Positions 1 to 7,225 of a stretch of DNA of 64,000 nt are shown here, piece by piece. The number at the start of each line of letters is the position of its first letter. Position 1 is the first letter of the stretch. This DNA comes from Bacilli bacterium. Its GTDB lineage: Bacteria; Bacillota_I; Bacilli_A; RFN20; CAG-288. The position numbers and the translations under genes were made by a program. The notes under the pieces were generated by a model that was given only the letters and a program-made list of their open reading frames with translations, had not been told where the DNA came from and did no database searches. The stretch is from the NCBI GenBank assembly GCA_022647725.1, contig JALCLG010000001.1:2015824-2079823 (forward strand). Direction: 5' to 3'.

Positions 1-2
1 AT

Positions 3-1511
3 TCCTGGCAATTCCTCGTTTTCCTTCCCATCGTCATCATCGGCTATTATCTCCTACCTCACAAGATCCGCTGGATCTGGCTTCTGATTGCCAGCTACTA
101 TTTCTACATGAGCTGGAATCCATGGCTGGTCTTTCTCATTGCCGGCACCACCTTGGTATCCTATCTGGCGGCCATCCTGATTGAGAAGACTCCGAAGAAG
201 GGTTTAAAGAAGTTTTATCTGATCCTGACGCTCGTCATCTGCCTTGGGTGTCTTGTCTTCTTCAAGTACTTCAATTTCCTCAGTCAGAGCGTGATTGACT
301 TCCTCAATTTCTTCAAGCTCAATCTTCCGTCGTTTGCCTTGGATCTGATTCTGCCGGTGGGCATCTCCTTCTATACCTTCCAGACCCTCTCCTATACCAT
401 CGATGTCTACCGTGGCACCCTCCCGGCGGAGAAGCATCTCGGGTATTATGCCCTCTTTGTCTCCTATTTCCCGCAGCTGGTCGCCGGCCCGATTGAACGT
501 CCGGAGACCCTCATTCCCCAGCTGAAAGAAAAGCATACGTTGGACAGTCAGAACCTGTTGATCGGTTCTAGGATTCTCCTTTCCGGTTTCTTCCGGAAGG
601 TCGTGTTAGCCGATTTCTGCGGCGTCTTTGTCAATAACATTTATAACAACCTCGCCACCTCCCATTCGCTCTCCGTCTATCTGGCCACGGCCCTGTTCCT
701 CTTGGAGATCTACTTTGATTTCTCCGGCTACAGCGAGATTGCCTTAGGCGCGGCTCGGATGATGGGCGTCAAGCTTTCCGTCAACTTCGACAAGCCGTTC
801 AGCAGTCAAAGCTATTCCGAGTTCTTCCGGAGATGGCATATCACCCTCAACACCTGGTTCCGGGATTATCTTTACATTCCCTTAGGCGGAAACCGCAAAG
901 GCGTGGCCCGGAAGGTTCTCAACCTCTGGATCGTCTTCTTGCTCTGCGGGCTCTGGCATGGGGCCAACTGGACCTATGTCCTCTGGGGCGCCTATGCCGC
1001 CTTCTTCATTTCCTTGGAGACCCTCTTACGGAAGCCATTCCTGAGGTTCTGTGCCAACCATAAGATCGATCTCAGCAATTCCTTTGTCCGGCTTTTCCGG
1101 TCGACCTTGATGTTCCTCCTTTATGTCTTCGGCGGCATCCTTTTCCGCAGCAAGGATATGACGATGGTCTCCTTAGCCTATACCCGGCTTTTCACGGCCT
1201 TCAGCGCTCATCCATTGCAGGTAGCCTATCAGGAACTCGGGTTCAATACCCTAACGCTGATCGAACTGGGCTTAGGTCTGTTGGCCCTGGTTCTGCTTTA
1301 TCATTTCTGCTATCCTCAGGGCAATCCGGAACTCGTCAACACGCTGCCCAAGCCGGTCCCGGCTTCTGAGCCTGTCTCGGGTACTATGGAAGCGGGCGTC
1401 AATGCTCAGAAAGCCAGTTCCTTTGTCTATCTGGTCCTGGTGATTGCTCTCTGCTGGCTGGTGCTTCTGGCCAGTCAGGACTCGTCGGCCTTTGCCTATT
1501 TCCAGTTCTAA
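3..1511 (+). CDS. MBOAT-family membrane O-acyltransferase (AlgI/DltB-like), 5' end outside window
   Basis: A polytopic membrane protein of the MBOAT family, which moves acyl (often acetyl) groups across the membrane onto extracellular polymers such as peptidoglycan, teichoic acid or exopolysaccharide. The reading frame is open from base 3, and its first residues (FLVFLPIV..YYLLP..R..WLL..SYYFYMSWNP) are the usual MBOAT N-terminus, so the gene starts left of the window; the Met at 108 is internal. Family signatures are visible: the FVSYFPQLVAGPIERP loop, YFDFSGYSEIALG, FFRRWHITLNTWFRDYLYIPLGGNRKG, and the catalytic-His region LCGLWHGANWTYVLWG. It is followed 12 bp later by an SGNH protein, the common partner of AlgI-type enzymes. 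The substrate polymer cannot be read from sequence. Confidence 0.9.
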   Translation, partial: SWQFLVFLPIVIIGYYLLPHKIRWIWLLIASYYFYMSWNPWLVFLIAGTTLVSYLAAILIEKTPKKGLKKFYLILTLVICLGCLVFFKYFNFLSQSVIDFLNFFKLNLPSFALDLILPVGISFYTFQTLSYTIDVYRGTLPAEKHLGYYALFVSYFPQLVAGPIERPETLIPQLKEKHTLDSQNLLIGSRILLSGFFRKVVLADFCGVFVNNIYNNLATSHSLSVYLATALFLLEIYFDFSGYSEIALGAARMMGVKLSVNFDKPFSSQSYSEFFRRWHITLNTWFRDYLYIPLGGNRKGVARKVLNLWIVFLLCGLWHGANWTYVLWGAYAAFFISLETLLRKPFLRFCANHKIDLSNSFVRLFRSTLMFLLYVFGGILFRSKDMTMVSLAYTRLFTAFSAHPLQVAYQELGFNTLTLIELGLGLLALVLLYHFCYPQGNPELVNTLPKPVPASEPVSGTMEAGVNAQKASSFVYLVLVIALCWLVLLASQDSSAFAYFQF

Positions 1512-1523
1512 GGGGTAACGATC

Positions 1524-2966
1524 ATGAAAAAGTCCTTGAAAATCGTCACCATCGCCGGCTGTGCCCTGAGCCTTGTTTCCTTGCCGATTGCCCAGGCAGT
1601 CGTTTTATATGGACTGCCGAGCCAGTACGACGAAACCTATTACGGCGAACTGAAGGACCTTTATCAGAAACTATCGACCACTTCCGGCAAGAAAGTCGTG
1701 GTCCTCGGCAACTCCAACATTGCCTTCGGCGTCAACAGTGCCTTATTGGAGAAGGAACTGAAAGCTGCCGGACTGGACTACACGGTCTGCAACTTCGGTC
1801 TGTATATTTCCTTAGGCACCAAGGTGATGCTCGATCTCTCGCGGGACTGGATCAAGAAAGACGATATCGTCCTCTTCTCGCCGGAACCCATCTCTCAGGC
1901 GCTTTCCCTTTATTTCTCCGGTCAGGAGATGTGGTATGCCCTCGATAGCGACGGCAGTCTTTTCACCAAGCTCTCTTCCGACGAAAAGAAGGAAGTGCTC
2001 GGCTCGGCCTGGGATTACCTCGGTCAGAAGTGGAGCTATGCCGCCTCCGGCAAGAAAGCCGACTCCGGCACCATCTATGCCCATGCTTCCTTTGACGACA
2101 ACGGCGATTTCACGAAGACGCCGCGACCTAACAATACCATGGACGGGCTTTATGATCCCAATAATATGATTAGCTACGATATCAGCCAATACAGCAGTGA
2201 TTTTGTCAGCTATGTCAACAGCTATGGCAAGGATATCCAGGCCAAAGGGGCCAGCCTGTATTACACCTACTGTCCGATGAACAAGCTGGCCGTCAAAGAC
2301 TACAGCTATAGCACCGTCAGTGCCTTCGACAGTGCCCTTTCCGAGTCATTGGACTTTCCGATCATTTCTTCCCCTTACCATTACCTTCTGGACGCCAACT
2401 GGTTCTTTGATGCCAATGTCCATCTTAACGATGCCGGCATGACCTACCGCACCTTGCGGTTAGCCGAAGATCTGAAGAATGAACTGGGCATCACCACGGC
2501 TAACGTCACCCCTGATCCTTCTATGCCCAGTGTCCCGACGAAGGATAACACCGGCACCGGCGATAACACCGACCTGGATTCCTTTATCTTGACGGAAGGA
2601 ACGGAAGGCTACACTCTCACCGGCTTAACCGAAAGCGGTAAGACCCAGAGTGACCTGATTCTTCCGTATTCCTACCAAGGAAAGACCATCACCGGCTTTG
2701 CGGATACTCTCTTCAATAACGATACTTCTATGGTGTCTTTGACGGTGCAGCCGAACATCCTCCGCCTGCTCAACGCCTCTTTCACCGGGTGTTCGTCCTT
2801 GAAGACCGTGACGTTGGAGCAGACCGACCCGGAGAAAGTGGCGGTCGGCTATAATCTTCTTGACGGAACCAGTGGCGTGACGATTCAGGTTCCGCAGGCA
2901 TCCTTAAGCGGCTATATGAACAATTACTATTGGGGGCATTATGCGGCCAGTCTCAAAGGCTATTAG
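1524..2966 (+). CDS. Exported SGNH-hydrolase-like protein with C-terminal BspA-type leucine-rich repeat
   Basis: 480 residues. An N-terminal hydrophobic helix after MKKSLK acts as a signal or anchor. Residues about 55-330 look like an SGNH/GDSL esterase fold: VVVLGNSNIAFGVNS holds the nucleophile block and FFDANVHLNDAG near residue 300 the D-x-x-H block. After a Thr/Asp/Gly-rich linker (about 335-350) a short LRR_5/BspA-like repeat region follows (TLFNNDTSMVSLTV..., FTGCSSLKTVTLEQ). Position directly behind the MBOAT gene suggests it is the extracellular acetyl-transferring or esterase partner, as AlgX/AlgJ or DltD are. The gene overlaps the next one by 26 bp. The domain order is the reverse of that in the next protein. 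Substrate unknown. Confidence 0.75.
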   Translation: MKKSLKIVTIAGCALSLVSLPIAQAVVLYGLPSQYDETYYGELKDLYQKLSTTSGKKVVVLGNSNIAFGVNSALLEKELKAAGLDYTVCNFGLYISLGTKVMLDLSRDWIKKDDIVLFSPEPISQALSLYFSGQEMWYALDSDGSLFTKLSSDEKKEVLGSAWDYLGQKWSYAASGKKADSGTIYAHASFDDNGDFTKTPRPNNTMDGLYDPNNMISYDISQYSSDFVSYVNSYGKDIQAKGASLYYTYCPMNKLAVKDYSYSTVSAFDSALSESLDFPIISSPYHYLLDANWFFDANVHLNDAGMTYRTLRLAEDLKNELGITTANVTPDPSMPSVPTKDNTGTGDNTDLDSFILTEGTEGYTLTGLTESGKTQSDLILPYSYQGKTITGFADTLFNNDTSMVSLTVQPNILRLLNASFTGCSSLKTVTLEQTDPEKVAVGYNLLDGTSGVTIQVPQASLSGYMNNYYWGHYAASLKGY

Positions 2967-4737
2967 ACGTTTGCTGATCGCCGGATGCTGTTTGGCCCCG
3001 CTGGGGCTGCTTTCCAGTTGTCAGAAAACGACCTCGGCTTCCACGGTCTCGGACAAGATCCGGCTTTCCATTGCCGACAGCCCCTATTTCACCCCGTCCC
3101 AGAAGAGCTTTGAGGTCAGCCGCGGCACGGATGTCGTGATCACCCTGTCGTTTGAAGCGGGGTATGTCTTCGAGTCCTGCAGCTATGCTAGCTTCTCCGT
3201 GGCCGATGCCGGTTTCAAGAACGTCCAGCTCTTGCTGAAGAAGGTCTCCTTCCCGGAGCTGATCACCATCACCGCCAAGAAAGCGGACTACGGCATCATG
3301 TATCAGCTCAACGGCGGCAGTTTCCTCTCCGCTGATTTCACCGGCACCTTCTATGCCGAATGGCCGACCTTGGCTCACCATAAGAGAGCCAATACCTCCT
3401 TAGGCACCCGGATGATCGAACGGAAGGGCTATGTGCTGACCGGCTGGAACACGAAAGAGGATCTCACGGGAGAGCGGATCGGCTTAGGCAGCCGGGTGAC
3501 GATGACGACCCCGATTCTGAATCTTTATGCCGACTGGAAGAAGGAGACGGATCCGAATGATTTCACCTATGCTCAGGGCAAGCATGGCCTGACCATCACC
3601 TCGTATACCGGCACTCAGGACGTCACGGAGCTGGTGATTCCCCGCTACCAGGGCAGTGATCCCATTACCGCCATCAGCAATGGTTCTTTCAAGAACCTGA
3701 CGAAACTCACCAGCCTTTATCTTTCAGAGAAACTCATTTCTTTGGAGTCCAACGCCTTTTCCGGATCGCCGTTAACGGATATCACTTTCTGTGACACCCT
3801 TCTTTTTGTCGATGACAATTCCTTCTCCGTCCCAATCAAAAACTGGCATCTGAATGCCTGCCTGTATCCCCGTTACCAAAGCGGCAATGACAATGCCGAG
3901 TTTGCCGATGACATGGACCGGCTGATTCTCGCCAAGGACCAGCAGAAGATGATCTTCTTTGCCGGCTGCTCCATGAGCTATGGACTGAAGTCGGAAGAGG
4001 TCAGCAAAGTCTATGGTTCTCAGTATACGATTCTGGACATGGGCGTCATCGGCGGCACCAATGCCAGCTTCCAGTTCGACTGCATCACGCCTTATCTCAA
4101 GAGCGGAGACGTCTTCATTCACGCTCCGGAGGTTGGCTCTCCTTACCAGCTTTTGGACAACATCGAAGCCGAGCTCCGTGTCTTTGTGATGACGGAAGGG
4201 AACTTTGATCTGCTCTCCTTGACGGATATGACCGCCATGACTCATCCCTTCCAGGTCTTCTCCCAGTTTGCCCTGTCCCGCTTTGCCCTACCCGGTGGCA
4301 GCTATGAGGATTATCTGACCACGTATAACGACTATGGCGATATCAGCATTGCCCGTCCCTATACCGGCGTCAACAAGAGCTATACCGACGGCAAATACAC
4401 CTATCAGCCTTCCTACGTCAACAGCACCTCGATGACCCGTTTAGCAGCCAAGTACGACCAGCTGAAAGCCAAAGGAGCGACGGTTTATTTCTCTTACTCC
4501 CCGGTCAACAGCGCCGTGATGGACACGACCGACTATCAGAACGCCCCCTGGGAAACCTTTGCGACCAAGATCACCGAAGCCATGGCAAAATACAGCTATC
4601 CGGTGATCTCCACCGTCACCGACTATCTTTATGACGGCACCTATTTCTATGACGAGGACTACCATCTTAACGACAAAGGAGCTCAGCTCCGGACCGAGCA
4701 GCTGATCTATGACCTGAAGAAAGTCGTCCCGGTTTAG
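2941..4737 (+). CDS. Lipoprotein with InlB-like repeat, leucine-rich repeat and C-terminal SGNH domain
   Basis: 598 residues. The N-terminus is a lipoprotein signal (basic MRPVSKAIRR, hydrophobic stretch, lipobox LLSSC, Cys about 27). Residues about 100-200 resemble a Listeria-Bacteroides (InlB B-type) repeat (YQLNGGSF ... GYVLTGWNTKEDLTGERI ... LYADWKKE). Next comes one BspA-type LRR (ISNGSFKNLTKLTSLYLSEKL). The C-terminal half repeats the SGNH layout of the preceding protein: FAGCSMSYGLKS and YFYDEDYHLNDKG. It overlaps the preceding gene by 26 bp, so the two are translationally coupled, and its stop overlaps that of the opposing gene. Probably a surface-anchored paralogue in the same acylation system; function inferred from context. 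Confidence 0.75.
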   Translation: MRPVSKAIRRLLIAGCCLAPLGLLSSCQKTTSASTVSDKIRLSIADSPYFTPSQKSFEVSRGTDVVITLSFEAGYVFESCSYASFSVADAGFKNVQLLLKKVSFPELITITAKKADYGIMYQLNGGSFLSADFTGTFYAEWPTLAHHKRANTSLGTRMIERKGYVLTGWNTKEDLTGERIGLGSRVTMTTPILNLYADWKKETDPNDFTYAQGKHGLTITSYTGTQDVTELVIPRYQGSDPITAISNGSFKNLTKLTSLYLSEKLISLESNAFSGSPLTDITFCDTLLFVDDNSFSVPIKNWHLNACLYPRYQSGNDNAEFADDMDRLILAKDQQKMIFFAGCSMSYGLKSEEVSKVYGSQYTILDMGVIGGTNASFQFDCITPYLKSGDVFIHAPEVGSPYQLLDNIEAELRVFVMTEGNFDLLSLTDMTAMTHPFQVFSQFALSRFALPGGSYEDYLTTYNDYGDISIARPYTGVNKSYTDGKYTYQPSYVNSTSMTRLAAKYDQLKAKGATVYFSYSPVNSAVMDTTDYQNAPWETFATKITEAMAKYSYPVISTVTDYLYDGTYFYDEDYHLNDKGAQLRTEQLIYDLKKVVPV

Positions 4738-5381
4738 TCTTTCCTGTTGAGAGCGTTGATCATTTCCTGATAGGTTGATGGCGAAATCTCCCCGGATTCC
4801 AGCTTCTTACGGAGATAATCTTTCATTTGTTCTTCGTTGAGTCCGCTGACTTCCTGATGGTAGGCAGCCCGGGCTTTCTCCGTCTCGGCTTCCTGCCGCT
4901 TCGAGGATTCCAGAAGCAAGGCATGCATCGGCTTGAAGACAAAAAGAATGCTCGTCAATAAAAAAGCCGCAAAGACCACGACCGCTCCGATCAGATTGAT
5001 CAGATTGATCCAGGAATAATACGTTTTCCCACCTAGCAAGGCCGAGATGCCGACCCCGGCATACACGGCTTCGCAGCCAAGCTCCATTCCGAAGACGGCC
5101 AACAGAAAGACAATCTCAATCCGCAGCAGATAAAGCTTGGACGTGAACAAGGCCAGGACCCCGATGACAAAGAGTCCGGCGATCAGGACGATCAGAAGAA
5201 TGGTGAGGCTTCCTAAGGCCGCCAGATGGCTGTCACTGTCGGCTGTCTGCATCGCCTGCATCAGGCCGAGAACATCAAAATGGGAGTAGGGCAAGGCCAG
5301 CAATCCGAAAAGCAAGGCACTTCCGGCCAATAAGACAATCAGAGGGATGAAGTTTTCCTTTTTCAGTTGATAGGGAACCAT
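4734..5381 (-). CDS. Membrane protein with C-terminal SHOCT-like domain
   Basis: 215 residues with four predicted membrane helices (about 12-32, 50-75, 80-105, 120-150), then a charged cytoplasmic tail. The tail ends in EEQMKDYLRKKLESGEISPSTYQEMINAL, which matches the SHOCT pattern (short C-terminal domain, role in oligomerisation or regulation unclear). It lies 1 nt after the uvrC stop, and the end of uvrC supplies an AAAGGAG SD, so it belongs to the mutS2-uvrC operon. Its stop overlaps the convergent SGNH gene. No specific function can be assigned. Confidence 0.65.
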   Translation of the reverse strand: MVPYQLKKENFIPLIVLLAGSALLFGLLALPYSHFDVLGLMQAMQTADSDSHLAALGSLTILLIVLIAGLFVIGVLALFTSKLYLLRIEIVFLLAVFGMELGCEAVYAGVGISALLGGKTYYSWINLINLIGAVVVFAAFLLTSILFVFKPMHALLLESSKRQEAETEKARAAYHQEVSGLNEEQMKDYLRKKLESGEISPSTYQEMINALNRKD

Positions 5382-5382
5382 G

Positions 5383-6891
5383 CTAGTCTCCTTTCTTGGC
5401 CTCAGCCAAGTCTTTCTGATGATCGCTGATCGTCTTCATCTCGCTCAGATACTCATCCCGTTTGGCTAAGATCTGTTTGGCACTCTCCAGCGGCACGACC
5501 TGACCTAGTTCCTCGGCCTTGACGCCTTCCAGGGAATCCATCGTCGGGTAGAGCTCCAGGAGTTTGGCCTTCCGTTTGCCGCCGATGCCTTCAATCCCGT
5601 CATAGATGGTCTTGAACGTCTCTTTGGCCCGTTTGCCCCGGTGGTAGGTGATGGCAAAGCGGTGCACCTCATCCTGCATCCGCATCAGCAGGAAGAACAG
5701 CGGAGAGTTCCGTTCCAGCGGAATCTCCTCACCGGTATCCGCATTGATCAGGGTATCCGTCTCATGCTTGTCGTTCTTCATCAGGCCGGCCAAAGGAACA
5801 CGGACCCCTAAGGCTTCCTTGACTTCGAGGCCGACCTGGCACTGGGTATAGCCGCCATCGAGGATCACCAGATCCGGGAACTTCCCGTTTTCATCCTTAA
5901 GCCTCGTGAAACGGCGGGTGAGGACTTCCCTCATCGAGGCCAGATCGTCTTCCTTGTTAGGCTGATTGATCTTGTATTTCCGGTAGAGTTCCGGTGCCTT
6001 CTCGCCATTGATGTAGCAGACCATTGCGCCGACACAGTCGTAGCCGGTGGTATGGGAGTTATCGTAAAGCTCAATATCCAGCGGGGTCTTCTTGAGGCCG
6101 AGCTTCTTCTGCAGCTCTTCTAGGAGCAACAGCACATTGTCTTCCAGCCGTGCCGTCTGGAAGTGCTGGTCCAGCATCTGCTTAGCATTTTCCAAAGCAA
6201 CAGCTAGGATGTCTCGCTTCTTCCCGCGGTTCGGCTGCAAACTCTTCACACCCATCGCGGCCTCTAAAGCCGTCCCGAGGTCATGGTCCGGAACCAGAAT
6301 CTCTTTGGGAAGGCTGGTCTGTTTTTCATAGAACATCATCGCCACGGACTGCAAGGTTTCGCTGAGGTCATCCTCGGCTTCCACCACAAAGGACTTCTTG
6401 CCGAGCAAGGTGCCATGCCGGTAAAGCAGGAAGACGACACAGAGATAACCTTCTCTTAAGGAATACCCGATGACGTCGCGGTCGACATGGTCCGGGAAGA
6501 TGATCTTCTGGGAGCTGGTGGTGGCTTTGACCGCCTGAATCAGCTTCTTCATCTCCTCCGCCTTTTCAAATTCGAGCGCCTGGCTGGCTTTCGTCATCCG
6601 CTCCTTGAGCATCCGCAGCACTTCTGCCGTATCCCCGTTGAGGAAACGGGTGATCTGTTTGACGATGTCCTGGTAGTCGCTGTCATTGATGGGATGGATG
6701 CAGGGGGCTAGACACTGCCCGAGATGATAATAAAGGCAGGGCTTGGCCGGAATGCTCTGACATTTCCGTAACGGATAGATGCGGTTAAGCAGATTGATGA
6801 TGGTATAGGCCTGGCCGCTGTTCGGATAGGGGCCGAAATAGACATACCCTTTCTCCTTGTCATTGCGGCTGATCTTCAGAGTAGGGATCAT
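5383..6891 (-). CDS. uvrC: Excinuclease ABC subunit C, C-terminal part (frameshifted from its N-terminus)
   Basis: Residues from ..KISRNDKEKGYVYFGPYPN.. to the end carry the UvrC middle region (KCQSIPAKPCLYYHLGQCLAPC), the UVR motif (ALEFEKAEEMKKLIQ), the RNase-H-like endonuclease domain (ELYDNSHTTGYDCVGAMV, DLVILDGGYTQ) and the C-terminal helix-hairpin-helix (IEGIGGKRKAKLLELYPTMDSL). UvrC makes both incisions in nucleotide excision repair. The GIY-YIG half is encoded just upstream in another frame. Joining the two by skipping one base in the run around 6880-6890 restores a continuous protein of normal length. The Met at 6891 is therefore unlikely to be a natural start. Either a real mutation or a sequence error. 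Confidence 0.85.
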   Translation of the reverse strand: MIPTLKISRNDKEKGYVYFGPYPNSGQAYTIINLLNRIYPLRKCQSIPAKPCLYYHLGQCLAPCIHPINDSDYQDIVKQITRFLNGDTAEVLRMLKERMTKASQALEFEKAEEMKKLIQAVKATTSSQKIIFPDHVDRDVIGYSLREGYLCVVFLLYRHGTLLGKKSFVVEAEDDLSETLQSVAMMFYEKQTSLPKEILVPDHDLGTALEAAMGVKSLQPNRGKKRDILAVALENAKQMLDQHFQTARLEDNVLLLLEELQKKLGLKKTPLDIELYDNSHTTGYDCVGAMVCYINGEKAPELYRKYKINQPNKEDDLASMREVLTRRFTRLKDENGKFPDLVILDGGYTQCQVGLEVKEALGVRVPLAGLMKNDKHETDTLINADTGEEIPLERNSPLFFLLMRMQDEVHRFAITYHRGKRAKETFKTIYDGIEGIGGKRKAKLLELYPTMDSLEGVKAEELGQVVPLESAKQILAKRDEYLSEMKTISDHQKDLAEAKKGD

Positions 6892-7225
6892 CTTTCCGTT
6901 TCAGGGCGATGAAAGGATAGCTCCGGTCATCCATCAGCATGATGTTGTATTTCGGCCGGTATTGGTGAATCAAAGAGATTTCCAGCAGCAAAGCTTCCTT
7001 TTCCGACTGGGTCTCAATGATATCAAAGTCGCGGATCTCCAATACCATCCGGGCAACCTTGCCGACCTGCGGGCGGGTGAAATACTGCCGCACCCGTTTC
7101 ACCAGGGATTTGGCCTTGCCGACATAGATGATCGTCCCGTCCTGGTCCTTCATCTGATAGGACCCGGGCTTATCCGGAAGCAAGGAAATCTTCTGCTTCA
7201 GGACCGGATAATCCAGATAGCTCAT
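6860..7225 (-). CDS. uvrC: Excinuclease ABC subunit C, N-terminal GIY-YIG part (frameshifted)
   Basis: 121 residues from MSYLDYPVLKQKI, with the GIY-YIG nuclease signature (LPDKPGSYQMKDQDGTIIYVGKAKSLVKRVRQYF) and the following ETQSEKEALLLEISLIHQYRPKYNI block. This domain makes the 3' incision. The start at 7225 is chosen because it overlaps the mutS2 stop by 4 nt (GTATGA) and matches the normal UvrC N-terminus. The frame runs out after ..IALKRKDDPYSEDQPQ, whereas UvrC should continue into the K-x-S/T..YFGPY block, which is present one base out of frame. Neither half is likely to be functional alone. Confidence 0.85.
   Translation of the reverse strand: MSYLDYPVLKQKISLLPDKPGSYQMKDQDGTIIYVGKAKSLVKRVRQYFTRPQVGKVARMVLEIRDFDIIETQSEKEALLLEISLIHQYRPKYNIMLMDDRSYPFIALKRKDDPYSEDQPQ

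Noticed and set aside
204..536. Many long open frames antisense to real genes (for example 204-536, 9571-10629, 31625-32134, 33101-33796)
   Set aside because: They lie opposite well-supported genes, lack SDs and have no family resemblance; they arise from the G+C-biased codon pattern of the sense gene.
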